Below are positions 35,471 through 46,651 of a DNA stretch of 64,000 nt, piece by piece (within the stretch, counting starts at the first letter, position 1; every line of letters starts with the position of its first letter). The translations under genes were made by a program, and so were the position numbers. The notes beneath the pieces were generated by a model. It made no database searches, was not told the origin of the DNA, and was given only the letters and a program-made list of their open reading frames with translations. The stretch is taken from assembly GCA_951799425.1 (NCBI GenBank), contig OX637391.1, positions 25,415,701-25,479,700 of the forward strand, written 5' to 3'. This stretch comes from Ilex aquifolium (Eukaryota > Streptophyta > Magnoliopsida > Aquifoliales > Aquifoliaceae).

Positions 35471-35702
35471 GTCTGCCTGACGAGAAAAAAAAATTAGGGC
35501 TTTTAATTTCAAAACATAAATTCAACCTTTCATTTCCCTCATTTGCTCCTTCCCTACCTACTCCCCCCTTACCCGATGGCACTCCAAGGGTCAAGAACCC
35601 TTTCTCTCTCCCTCTTCACTCTCCCCATTTACTCCTCCCCTTCCTTCTTCCCCCCTACCGACGGCACTCCAAGGGTCAAGAACCCTTTTTCTTCCCCCTC
35701 AG

Positions 35703-35716
35703 TCTATAAAATTCCC
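35703..35716 (+). promoter_or_regulatory. Candidate TATA box of H ORF2
   Basis: TCTATAAAATTCCC lies 108 bp before the ORF2 ATG, after a long pyrimidine-rich stretch (35530-35700). Position and sequence suit an internal promoter; no start site is proven. Confidence 0.5.
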
Positions 35717-35810
35717 TTGAGCTAGATTATTTTCCACAAGTTCTCCTCCATTTTACCCTACCCTTATAGCCGAATCTCAAGTTCCTCCTATTCTCTCCAT
35801 TCATTACACA

Positions 35811-37007
35811 ATGCCTCGCACCAAGATGGTCGGATCAGGACCAGAGCCCAGTTCTCCTCCTGCCATGGGTTCTGCCAGCCGCAAAAGAAGTGGAGAAGGC
35901 TCGAGTGGGGACCTTGAGAAGCAGAGAAAGAAGGCCAAGAGGGATGCTCGACGCCAGTTGATTGACGGTAAGAATGTGACCTGTGAACGTTTTTTGGATA
36001 GGCCTTCCCTTTCCCCCATTCATCCTGCTGTGAAAATCATTGAGGGGCATGGGATGCATTTCTGGTTTAAGGAGGTTGTGGGATATAATTTGGCTTTGGT
36101 GAGGGAGTTTTACCGTTCACTAAATTTCATTGAGGATGATGATGAGGGAGTGTTGAGAGCAAATGTCAGGGGTAAGATTATTGTGGTGACCCCTGATGTC
36201 ATAGCCACATGCCTTGGGGATTACCAGAGACCCCCATCCAGACCACCCGTTTATCCTCGCAAAATGGGTAAGCCGAAGACCAAGGAGGAGCTTGTCGAGT
36301 TGATGTATGAGGATCCTGCTACGTTCAGGGGAACCTTTCAGAGTGGGGGGTTGAAGCATGTTTATGGGATTCTTAACAAACTCCTTCACTATAATCCTTA
36401 CCCAAAATTCGCAGAGAAGAAGCCCAATGTGGAAAAGTTGAACCTTCTGGATACCGTTGTGTCGGGCAAAACAATGGATTTTGCCCTTATCATTTGGGAT
36501 GTGATGAAGGACTTTGCCACCACTGAGAAGCCGATGGCCAATCTACCATACGGAAGCTTGGTCACCCGACTTTGTGACCATGCTAAGGTTAAGGGCTATG
36601 GACTGGAAAAACTGACCCCCCCTGAGTTTGGAGCTATTGGCAGGGCCAGCAGTCAGAAAAGGAAGGCCATGAGCCGTGGGGATCGGGCTCAATCTGATTC
36701 TGAAGAGGATGTTACACCTGCTGTGCCCACCATGCCATTCAAGCCTGTTGTGAAACGCTCAATCCATCAGAGACTTGGTGCCCTGGAAAAGACAGCGCAT
36801 GAAATTAAGACCTCAGTCCAGGAAATGGCAACAATGTTGAAGGAGATGTATGTACACACATTTCCTGAGAAAGCTGTCCCAGAAGATCCGGCTGCTCCTT
36901 CAACCTCCAGAATGGATGTGGAGGAGGAAGATTCTGAGGCTGATGATGATGAAGAAGATGAGGAGGGGGATGAATTTGAGGGTGATGATGAGAGCGATGG
37001 AGAGTAG
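35811..37007 (+). CDS. H ORF2: putative plant transposon protein
   Basis: 398 codons, intact. The N-terminus is basic and Ser/Gly-rich (MPRTKMVG, SRKRSGEGSSGD, KKAKRDARR) and looks like a nuclear-localisation region. The core (about residues 60-290) has CERFLDRPSLSP, GYNLALVREFYRSL, IIVVTPDVIATCLG, LMYEDPATFRG, LNKLLHYN and LPYGSLVTRLC, matching D and K. This type is annotated in plants as putative plant transposon protein. A heptad-like stretch (LGALEKTAHEIK) and an acidic tail close it. It sits where Athila elements carry an env-like gene but has no membrane segment; D and K versions have one at the N-terminus. Its function is unknown. Confidence 0.85.
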   Translation: MPRTKMVGSGPEPSSPPAMGSASRKRSGEGSSGDLEKQRKKAKRDARRQLIDGKNVTCERFLDRPSLSPIHPAVKIIEGHGMHFWFKEVVGYNLALVREFYRSLNFIEDDDEGVLRANVRGKIIVVTPDVIATCLGDYQRPPSRPPVYPRKMGKPKTKEELVELMYEDPATFRGTFQSGGLKHVYGILNKLLHYNPYPKFAEKKPNVEKLNLLDTVVSGKTMDFALIIWDVMKDFATTEKPMANLPYGSLVTRLCDHAKVKGYGLEKLTPPEFGAIGRASSQKRKAMSRGDRAQSDSEEDVTPAVPTMPFKPVVKRSIHQRLGALEKTAHEIKTSVQEMATMLKEMYVHTFPEKAVPEDPAAPSTSRMDVEEEDSEADDDEEDEEGDEFEGDDESDGE

Positions 37008-37310
37008 TTTGTGTTTGGGATTTCTGTGCTTTGTTTCTTTTTGTTTTGGGTTTAGGTGAAGTTGTGGAGGGGAGATTAGGTTTTTCTTTTGATTGTTCTT
37101 TTCAATGTCCTACTCCGTTTTGTACTCCAACTTTGTTCACAATTAATGAATCCACAGTTGTTCCTTTTTGCTCATTGTTTATGTTGTCAATTGCATTTGG
37201 ATTTTTACTTTTCATTTGACTGAATGGTTGTTTAAATTGATTGATTGTGTGATTTATGGTTGCTTTGGTTGTGCTGGGAAATGAACATTTTGCTAAGGGA
37301 CTAGCAAAAC
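37008..37310 (+). other. H 3' untranslated region
   Basis: T-rich sequence between the ORF2 stop and the polypurine tract. The end, CTAAGGGACTAGCAAAAC, is shared with D (19242-19260, -), K (near 50510) and, more loosely, E (60888-60905, -). I see no gene in it. Confidence 0.6.
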
Positions 37311-37323
37311 TTAAGTTGGGGGG
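37311..37323 (+). other. Polypurine tract of H
   Basis: TTAAGTTGGGGGG directly precedes the 3' LTR start TGTGATTAGC. Confidence 0.88.
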
Positions 37324-38995
37324 TGTGATTAGCACACAACTTTGTATATTTTTAAGATGCTAATCAACTCATTTCACTTACTTTTGAGCTTTAAATTGTC
37401 TAAGTTATGACGATTGAAGTCTTAACATCAATTTGTTGTTTTGTAGTGGAATGAAGCTAAATGTGGCCTTTAAAGACCCTCCCATACCACTTGGGATGAA
37501 AGGAGTTGAAATGATAGTTTGAGGATAGATCGGGAGCAAAGAAATCAAGAAATTCAGAAAAGGATGCATAACAGTACCGGTACTCGGTACCGGTACCAAA
37601 TGGTACCGGTACCCAGTACCGGTACTGAAAACCTACTGGAATCGCAGTACCGGTACTCGGTACCGGTACCAAATGGTACCGGTACTGATTTCCTGAAGTG
37701 CCCAAATTCTGCAGATCTGCTCAGCTGTTTTGTGGACCCCTCCATGCTTTTCTCTGACACGCCCACCTTACTGTTCATCATGATTCACACTCCCCTCTAG
37801 ACTTGTGGAGTGAAGGCATTGAATGAAGAGAGGAGGATGGGATGTGCTGGGTGTGCAGACATGCTCTGCCACCCCCTGTCTTTCCCTGGCTGCTGCATCC
37901 CTATGAAGAAAATCACATATGTAGACCCACTTCTCTCTGCAGGCACGTTTGTGGAAAAGGAAGAGTCTCCTGCAAGAGAGATATTCATGTATTACATTAG
38001 ATAGTTTTAGAGAGAGAAGCTCTGGCGAGGAAGACAGTGAATAGTAGATTCTAGAGAGAGAAAGTTGTAATTTTCACTTATTTTTCCAGTACATTGCCTT
38101 GCATTCTTCTCTAAGACTCTTGAGAACTTCTTTTAATGCCATTAATGTAAGTCATTTCATGCTTTACACTAGTTTAATGTTCTCTCCCACTTTCTACCAT
38201 TAATGAATGAAAGTTCTTCATTTTCACAACTATGTAATGGTTTTAAATACATTTTCTTGTAGCTTATGAATTATTGTACTTTGTAGCTTTAGAATTTCAT
38301 AGATTTGCAATGCACTTTTATTACATAGTTATTTCCATTCCAAGTATGAGTAGCTAAACACTTTTTGTTGGCAAGACCAAGGGAAATCCTCATTTGGGTA
38401 TACCATTTCAACTCTCTCTACACCCTCCCTTTAGAGTCCCATGGTTCGGTTTGACCGGATTGAAGGTGGATGAATTGGTGAATCTTTGATAAACCCTAGG
38501 CCTAGTCACGGTTTATGCTTAGGCATTCACCAACATCATCCTCGGCTTTCCGTGAATCAACCGTTCATTCTTGCTCAATCGGAGGAGTGATTTGAGTTGA
38601 GATAGTATACCTATTGGAGGGACCTCTTGGAATTGCCAACGCTCGTTCTCTCATTCTAAGTTCACCAAAACACACTTCACCAAACAATTTCCAACAACAA
38701 GAATTTTACACTTTCTTTTGCACTAAATCACTTTCACATTTGCTCACTTCCTTCCCTGTGGAATCGACCTTGGAATACTTTCCAAGTAAAACACAACTCA
38801 CGAAAGTCTCCTTGCGATTGGGGAGCATTTTTGTGCATACACATTCCATATCTACATCATCCCATTTCCCTTTCCTATTGCCCTTTCTTTTCACACTATC
38901 CCAAAGGGGGAGAAATCCTTCCTTCCGCTCATACATTGCATCATTTGAAGGATAGTAGTTAAAGGGTTAGGAATAGGATTGTTTTTGCTCAATCA
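37324..38995 (+). repeat. 3' LTR of H, complete
   Basis: 1672 bp from TGTGATTAGCAC to GCTCAATCA. The palindrome array at 37573-37687 has one 29 bp unit more than in the 5' LTR. ORFs called inside it are non-coding by position. Confidence 0.93.
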
Positions 38996-41269
38996 GTGTG
39001 CGGATGCTACAATCCGCTAATTGAAGCGTAATTGAGGTGGGCTTCAACTCCTCAAGCTTAAGTTGTTGATACACTGAGTAGGGAAGGAGATTGACACTCG
39101 CCCCCAAGTCAAGCAATGCTTGTTCCACCTGGTAATTCCCTATGGTGATGGTAATTGTTCGACAGCCGAGGTCTTTGAATTTTGGAGGAGTATTGGTCCT
39201 CAATATTGAGCTGACTTGTTCGGTTAAGAATGCTTTCTTCCGGACATTCAGTTTCCTTTGCACCGTGCATAGATCCTTCAAAATTTTGGCATACGATGGT
39301 ATTTACTTGATGGCGTTGAGGAGTGGAATGTTAATCTTCACATGCTTAAATATTTCCAAAATATCAGCATAATTAGCCACCTTGACAGGTGGCTTCAAAC
39401 GACTCGGGAAAGGGGCAGGCATGGGAGGAATAAGCACACAATCATCACTTAATTTTTTTTTCTCAACAACCTTTCTTTCTTTCTCTTTACTCACCTCACC
39501 CTTATCGGCGTCACCCAATATATCTTTTCCTTTTGGCAATGTGGTCTTGGGTGAGACTGTTGGCAAAATGGTTTTGTCAATTTCTTTGCCATCACAGAGG
39601 GTGGTGACAGCTTTGAGTTGCTCACAACTCTCTTTGGTGGGGTCGGATGACTCAATGGCATGTTGCCCCTTAGGGTTTTCTTGGGGTTGAGGGGGGAATT
39701 TCCCCTTCTCTTGTTGTGACACCCCTATGGCATTGGTAATTTTTGTGAGTTGAGCCAAGATGTTGTTGTTAAAGGTGGTTTGGCTTTGGATGAAGTTGTA
39801 AAGCACATCCTCCAAGTTCCTCTTATGGGGAGGTTGGTAGGTGGAAGGATTGGATAGACCTTGTTGGGAGAAGTTTTGGGGAGGTGGACTTTGGGAGAAA
39901 TTTTGTGGGGGTGTATTGGATGAATACCCTTACGGATTGGACAGGGGGTATTGGGAGCTAGACGCTTGCCCTTGGCCTCGGTATTGATTTTGGTATTGAC
40001 CTTGCTTAGGAGGCACGGGAGGTGTATGTGCAATTGAATCATATGGCGTGGGATTCTCATTCCTCCAACTAAAATTTGGGTGACTACTCCAACCTGGATT
40101 ATACGTGTTTGAGTGAGGAGAGAATGATTGTCTTGGTTGGTTAAATGCATGGACTTGCTCATGATATGCTTCCTTAAGCGCCGGAATGTTGGGGCACTCC
40201 GATGTGGAATGCTCCACATTCTCACATATTGAGCAAAATTCTTCGGCCTTTGACACTTGTGACATCTCTTGCCTCCTATTGATCTCAAGGCTCTCAACCT
40301 TCCTAGATAATTTGGCAATTTTTGAAAGTAGGTCCTCCCGATCACTTAAGTCATAAATCCCTCCCCTATGAGTTTGACTACTCCCTTGAGGGGAAGACTT
40401 TGGTACATCGGTGGGATTAGTGATGTCCTATGACTGTGCATTTTTCGCCAATGCGTCAAAATAATCTAAGGCCTCATCAGGGTCTTTGCTCAAAAACTCC
40501 CCATTGCACATCATATCGATGAATTGTCGATGGCCTGGTGTGATTCCTTCATAAAAGAAAATCACCATTTGCCATGGTTCAAACCCACGGTGTGGAATGG
40601 ATTGTAGCAAATGCTTGTATCGTTCCCAGCAGTGATAGAATTGTTCATTTGGCAGCTTAGAAAAATTTTGAATTTGCTTCTTTAGGGTGGTGGTTTTATG
40701 CACCGGAAAAAACTTGTTCAAAAACACGGAAATCATTTGTCCGCAAGATGTCACGGTCCGGGATCTCAAGGAATGAAGCCAAGTTTTTGCCTTATCAGTC
40801 AGGGAAAAAGGAAACAATTTCATTCTTGCTATCTCTTCCATATTGTGATTGGGGAGAAAGGTTGCAACTATTTCCTCAAAGTCTCTTATATGAGAATAGG
40901 GGTTCTCTTTCTCAATTCCATGAAAAGTAGGAAGTAATTGCAACATCCCTGGTTTAACTATGAAGAGATGAGCCTGGACCGGAAGGTGGATGCATGAAGG
41001 TGTGGTGGTGCGGGTTGGTTGAAGGAATTCCCGCATTGACCTCACTGGAGGATCAATTTGAATATTGTTCCCTTCATTTCTAGGAAGGGGAATTGCATTC
41101 GTGGATGAGGCATTCCAGGTTCTTGCACTCCCTCACCCCTTTGTACATTGGGGTTGGCATCCATATTCTCAAAATTATCAATCGCATTCTCGAGTGGGTC
41201 TTGGTCAATGTTCATGTCGGGGGCCAAAGGTTATCTAACTAGTCGGTTTAGTTCGTCCCATCCCCACAT
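38996..41269 (-). pseudogene. gag: J gag and start of protease, decayed
   Basis: In element orientation it begins at the ATG at 41269 (MWGWDELNRLVR), meets a stop at codon 13, and continues with MNIDQDPLENAIDNFENMD, MREFLQPTRTTTPSC, the gag core (FYHCWERYKHLLQSIPHRGF), a zinc knuckle (CSICENVEHSTSEC) and the coil region. Protease [16 protein letters not shown] follows near 39050-39100, and the reading ends at LADCSIRT, where the H 3' LTR begins. Frame breaks lie near 41040, 40400 and 39290. Reverse transcriptase through the 3' LTR are missing. Confidence 0.88.
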
Positions 41270-41282
41270 GTAACAAAACTAT

Positions 41283-41363
41283 CTACAATTGAAAATGCAA
41301 ACAAACAAAAGTATATACAAGGATCAACATACCTCAGCCCATAATGAATATCACGGAACTTAC
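41283..41363 (-). promoter_or_regulatory. Candidate leader intron of J
   Basis: Donor AGAG/GTAAGT and acceptor CAATTGTAG bracket 81 bases at the same place as in H. The enclosed hairpin is preserved through G-U pairs. Confidence 0.45.
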
Positions 41364-41406
41364 CTCTGTTGTCCGAAAATCACCTTCTTGATTCAACGCT
41401 TGCCTT

Positions 41407-41423
41407 CCCCGGCAACGACGCCA
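41407..41423 (-). other. Primer-binding site of J (tRNA-Asp type)
   Basis: In element orientation TGGCGTCGTTGCCGGGG, one base different from the H site. It lies four bases from the LTR end. Confidence 0.88.
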
Positions 41424-41427
41424 AAAA

Positions 41428-42884
41428 TGCTTGGCCAAAACCGTTGTTGTTCCTAACCTCCTAATATCATCCCTCAATGTATATATGATGTAGGTGCGAA
41501 GGGAGTGTCACTCTCCCTTGGGATGGTGTCAAAAGAAAGGGCAACGGAATGGTGGATGGAATGAAATGTATGAAATGGAATGTGCGAAATGAACAAAAGT
41601 GTGTGTGAACAAAAGTGCTCCCCAAGCGCAAGGAGTCTTTTGAATGTCGTGTTTTACTTGGAAAAGTATTCCAAGGTCGTCTCCTCAGGGAAGGAAGGGA
41701 ATTGTGTGAAGGTGATTTTGGTGAAAGAGAAAAGTGTGAAATCTTTTGTTTGAGTTTTGGTGTTTGAAGTTTGTGAATGAAAATACAATGGAAAACAAGT
41801 GTTGGCTAATCAAAAGGTTTCACTCCAATGGGAATTCCAAGTCGACTCGAACCCTTCCTCCAATGGTGCATAGATGAACGATTGATTCGTGGGAAACGAG
41901 GGACGAGATGGAAGTGAGGATCCAAGCATATCCCGTGACAAGTCTACGAGATATCAAAGACTCACACCATGTCCTCTCTCAACCCAGTTAAACCGAACCA
42001 TTGTACACCGAGGGGAGGAAAGCAGATGAGTTGAAGTGGCATACCCAAGAGGAGGTCTCCCTTGGATTAGCAAACTTAAAGATTTAGCTACTCATGCTTA
42101 AGGTAAAGACAACAATGTAATGAAAAGACATTATAAAGAAACGAAGTTTAGAGCTAAACATAAACAAAATGCACAAATATAACTTCCGGATAATTTATAC
42201 ATGTCAATCGCCTTTTGCTAAAGAGTGAATGAGAAACTACTCACTCTTCATTGCTTTGGTAAAGCTAGAAAATTAAGTGATGCTCATCCCTCCAAGTAGA
42301 GGCATTACAAGGTAAAAACAAATTACACAAGGAGCCGATCTTCGACAAAGAATGAGTGAATCATGTTCCACCCTTCACGGCTTTGGTAAAGCTCTATAAA
42401 AGTGGAAGAGTTTCACTCCTCTAAGGGAAGAAGGAAGCTCAACAATGGAAGTAAAAGAAAGCCATAATACAATAAAAGAAAGCAATAATACAAGAAAGTA
42501 AAGAAAGCAATAACTACTTGGAGGGTTTTCCACTACCAAAAAGTGTTCTTTACAGGAAAGATGATACAATAGAAAAAAGATGCCCTTTACAAGCCCCAAG
42601 AATATGCTCTTTACAAGTCCCAAGAAGATGCCCTTTAATTATACTTTGATCACCCTTTGTTTTGCTTTAATAATTGGCACCATATAGTTTGTAGCTTGAT
42701 AATTGGATCCCCAAGTATTTTGTAGCTTTGACACAATTGGCTCTTGAAAAGAACAATAATTAATGCATTATCCCTAATTCACATACTAACCCTAATTTGA
42801 CTTATTTTGACTAGTTTAACTTTGTTTAACTAACACAATTGTCTTATTAACTTAATTAAATTATGCATTAATTAGGTTTAATCA
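41428..42884 (-). repeat. 5' LTR of element J
   Basis: 1457 bp, starting TGATTAAACC and ending GGCCAAGCA in element orientation. The R-U5 half resembles the K LTR (for example GGGAGACCTCCTCTTGGGTA), but the U3 half is unrelated to H, D or K and has no CCGG palindrome array. It enters K protease coding sequence; CCTAC (42885-42889) should be one copy of the target duplication. Confidence 0.85.
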
Positions 42885-45800
42885 CCTACCATTGCCATTA
42901 CAATCGGGAATTGCCAGGTGGAGCAAGCACTCCTTGATTTGGGGGCTAGTGTGAACCTCCTTCCGTACACGGTGTACCAACAACTCCATCTCGAAGAATT
43001 GAAGCTAACTCCAATCACGCTTCAATTGGTAGACCGTAGTGTTCGAACACCGAAGGGAGTTGTTGAGGATGTTTTAGTGCAAGTCGATAAATTTTACTTT
43101 CCTGTTGATTTTATTGTGCTCGACACTCACCCAGTTGTAAATCTTAGCTCCCAAATCCCTGTAATACTTGGTAGACCTTTTCTTGCCACATCTAATGCGG
43201 TTATTAATTACAGGAACGGTCTTATGAAGCTAGCATTTGGGAACATGACTATGGACCTCAACGTGTTCAACTTGTCCAAGCAACCGAGGGATGATGAGGA
43301 GGTGCATGAAGTCAATAGGATTGACACCTTGGTAGATGAGCACTTAGAGCTGTTGGGCATGTTGAAAGTAAAGGAGGAGATTGATGATCTTGAGGATGTT
43401 GAGGAGCAAGAGGAATTGGAGAGTTTGAAAGGAGTAGAGAAGTGGACCCCTACATTCGAGAAGCTCCCACACCAGGACAAGAAGATTTTCCCATCAAATG
43501 AGCAAAAGCGCAATTTGAAATTGAAACCACTACCATCCCATCTGAAGTATGCATATCTTGGGGAGGACAAGACCTTTCAGGTGGTGATTAGCTCAACCTT
43601 GGATGCAAAGCAAGAAGAAGAGCTCTTGGAGGTGTTGAGGAGGCATAAGGGGGCGATTGGTTGGACAATTGCACACATCAAGGGGATAAGCCCCATCATT
43701 TTTCACACACCATATCTGTCTCGAAGAGGACTCCAAACCGTCTCGACAATCGCAAAGAAGGTTGAATCCAATTATAAAGGATGTGGTGAGGGATGAGGTG
43801 CTAAAACTACTTGACGTGGGCATCATTTTTTCGATTGCTGATAGTAAGTGGGTTAGCCCCACGCAAGTAGTACCAAAGAAGTCGGGAGTTACCATGGTGG
43901 AAAATGAGGACAATGAGCTTATTCCCACGAGAGTGATTACCGGGTGGAGAGTGTGCATTGATTACCGCAAGCTCAACTTATGCACAAGGAAGGACCACTT
44001 CACATTGCCATTCCTCGACCAAGTGTTGGAACAAGTAGCGGGGCATCTATTCTATTGCTTCTTAGATGGATACTCTGGCTACAATCAAATCGAGATTGCA
44101 TTGGAAGATCAGGAGAAAACCACCTTCACTTGCCCTTACGGTACTTTTGCTTACCGTTGCATGCCTTTTGGGCTATTTAATGCCCCTGAAACCTTTCAAC
44201 GTTGCATGATGGGGATCTTTAGTGATATGGTGGAGAAAATTGTAGAGGTGTTTATGGATGACTTCTCGGTCATTGGGGATTCTTTCAGTGGATGCTTGGA
44301 GAATTTGGAGAAAGTTCTTGCTAGATGTGAAGAGAAGAGCTTAGTCTTGAATTGGGAGAAGTGTCACTTCATGATGACGCAAGGAATTATGCTTGGGTAT
44401 ATCGTCTCAGAGAAGGGGATTGAGGTTGAAAAATCAAAGGTGGAGGCCATCTCCAACCTCCCTACACCGAGAGTCGTTAAGGATATCAAGTCGTTTCTGG
44501 GCCATGCGGGTTTTTACCGTCAATTCATTAAAAATTTTAGTGCATTGGCCCGAACTTTGACCAATTTATTGTCTAAGGATGTCCCATTCGAGTGGTCGGA
44601 TAGTTGTGAGGCATCTTTTACAAAACTCAAAAGTATGCTTACCACACCTCCAATTATGCGACAACCTAAGTGGGATTCACCTTTTGAGCTGATGTGCGAT
44701 GTGAGTGATTACGTGGTCGGCGCAGTGCTCGGTCAAAAAGACGAGAATAGACCTTATGTAATATACTATGCTAGCAAAACGCTCAATGAAGCCCAAATGA
44801 ATTGCACTACCACAGAAAAGGAGCTGTTAGCGGTAGTATTTGCATTGGACAAATTCTGATCCTATATCATTGGTTCACCGATAATATTCTATACTGATCA
44901 CTCCGCTTTAAAGTATTTTTTGTCTACGGTGCCAAACAGAGACTCATCAGGTGGATCTTCCTACTCCAAGAGTTCAATCTGACAATCAAAAACAAGAAGG
45001 GAGTGGAGAACGTGGTTGCGGATCATTTGTCCCGATTGGTGGTGCAAGAGGTTGATGAGCACATTCCTATCCCAGATTTCTTCCCTGATGAACATTTACT
45101 TTCAATTCATTCTGTGTGTCCTTGTTATGCTCACATATGTAATTATCTTGCAACAGGACAAATACCACCGCAGTGGAGCCCAGAGGATCGAAGAAGATTT
45201 ATGGCGGATGTGAAGTACTTCTACTTCGACAACCCGTATATGTTCAAGTACTGTCCTGACCAAGTCATGCGGAGATGCGTATCAGAGAATGAACAGCGGG
45301 AAGTCCTTACATTCTGCCATTCAGAGGCATGCGGTGGTCATTTCTCTACGAAGAAAACTTCGGCAAAAATTCTACAGTCAGGTTTTTACTGGCCCTCTCT
45401 GAAAAAGGGTTGTATTTCATTTTGTAAAGAATGTGATAGATGCCAACGTTTGGGTAGTGTGACCCAAAGGAACATGATGTTTTTTTCCCCTGTACTTGTG
45501 ATAGAAATATTTGATTGTTGGGGCATCGACTTCATGGGTCCTTTCCCTATGTCGTTTGACTATCTATACATTCTACTAGCAGTGGACTACGTGTCCAAAT
45601 GGGTGGAGGCTATCCCAACCAAGACCAATGACCACCGGGTCGTGGTCAAATTCTTGAAAGATAACATATTCTCGAGGTTTGGGATGCCTCGTGCAATGAT
45701 AACCAATGGTGGATCACATTTCTGCAACAGACCATTTGCATTTTTGATGCATAAATATGGTGTCACACATAAGGTATCCACTGCATACCACCCACAAACT

Positions 45801-46416
45801 AATGGCCAAGCTGAGTTGGCCAATAGGGAGATTAAGAATATCTTAGAGAAGACGGTGAACCCAAATAGGAAAGATTGGTCATGTAGACTGATTGATGCCC
45901 TATGAGCTTACCACACCGCCTACAAGACTGTCTTAGGCATGTCTCCCTACCGGCTCATTTATGGAAAGGCTTTCCATTTTCCAGTTGAGATAGAACACCG
46001 GCCTATTGGGCTATAAAGACTTTGAATTTCAATTTGAGGATGGTCGGAGAGCATAGAAAGCTAGAACTGAAAGAATTGGAAGAGATGCGTATGAGAGCTC
46101 CAAAATTTCAAAAGAGCGGGCTAAGATCTTTCATGACAAATCCATTGTACGAAAGTCATTCGAGCCCAGCCAAAAAGTGCTCTTATACAACTCTCGTCTC
46201 TCGATTTTGCAAGGAAAACTCCGATCTCGTTGGGATGACCCCTATCTTGTCAAGGCAGCCTACCCCAATGGAGCTGTGGAAGTCACAAACCTCGAGAATG
46301 GCCAGACATTCAAGGTCAATGGCCAAAGACTCAAGCCATTCTTTGAGAGTTTTGAAGGACAAGGAGTGGAGGAGGATTTGACGGACCCGGTGTATCCAGA
46401 CTTGGTGGAGGAGTAA
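42885..46416 (+). pseudogene. pol: K pol, decayed
   Basis: It starts inside protease ([19 protein letters not shown]) at the J junction. It runs through reverse transcriptase ([13 protein letters not shown]), RNase H (MCDVSDYVVGAVL, where MCDAS is usual) and integrase ([18 protein letters not shown] where SDGG is usual, [15 protein letters not shown]). A frameshift lies near 43710-43740, TGA at 44857-44859, a deletion near 44925, TGA at 45903-45905 and more frameshifts near 46005 and 46085. The second integrase Asp reads Asn. It ends at TAA 46416. The 5' half of the element is missing. Confidence 0.9.
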
Positions 46417-46636
46417 CCATTTTTATGTTTTTTAGTGTACAGTCCCTTCTATTTACGTATGATATTTTATTTCATTGTACTTACTTTCTTTTATCGTATA
46501 GTTTTGTTTTTCTTAGTTTCAGATATTAGTGCTTTTGTCAAAGCTTCAGTGCGAGGTGTTCTCTAACCCTACTCATCTTTTTACAGTCCTTCATTGCATA
46601 TATATCTTTTTGTTGCATTGAGGACAATGCATGAAT

Positions 46637-46650
46637 CAAGTTGGGGGGTG
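46637..46650 (+). other. Post-pol polypurine motif of K
   Basis: CAAGTTGGGGGGTG after CATTGAGGACAATGC, identical in core to H 33516-33529. Confidence 0.6.
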
Positions 46651-46651
46651 A

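Larger units (their letters stand above)
25709..38995 (+). mobile_element. Element H: nearly complete Athila-type Ty3/gypsy element with ORF2
   Basis: The order is 5' LTR, tRNA-Asp-type primer site, gag, pol, post-pol polypurine motif, conserved non-coding block, palindrome array, ORF2, polypurine tract and 3' LTR. The LTRs differ by about eight substitutions that I could count over 1.6 kb, plus one 29 bp array unit, so insertion was recent. The 5' LTR lacks its first 42 bp. The right flank GTGTG (38996-39000) lies inside protease of J; no matching GTGTG lies on the left. Only one in-frame stop separates gag from pol. Confidence 0.93.

Noticed and set aside
35283-35594. Antisense and alternative-frame ORFs across the GGTACC arrays (also 37457-37800, 25800-25988)
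   Set aside because: They read the palindromes as repeated Val-Pro or Tyr-Arg words with no domain and sit in regulatory or LTR DNA.
19228-41427. D and J as one minus-strand element split by H
   Set aside because: The two end LTRs are different families: D has the H-type U3 with palindromes and J has an unrelated U3 without them. About 1.1 kb of pol is also missing at the supposed insertion point. A large deletion joining two elements fits better.
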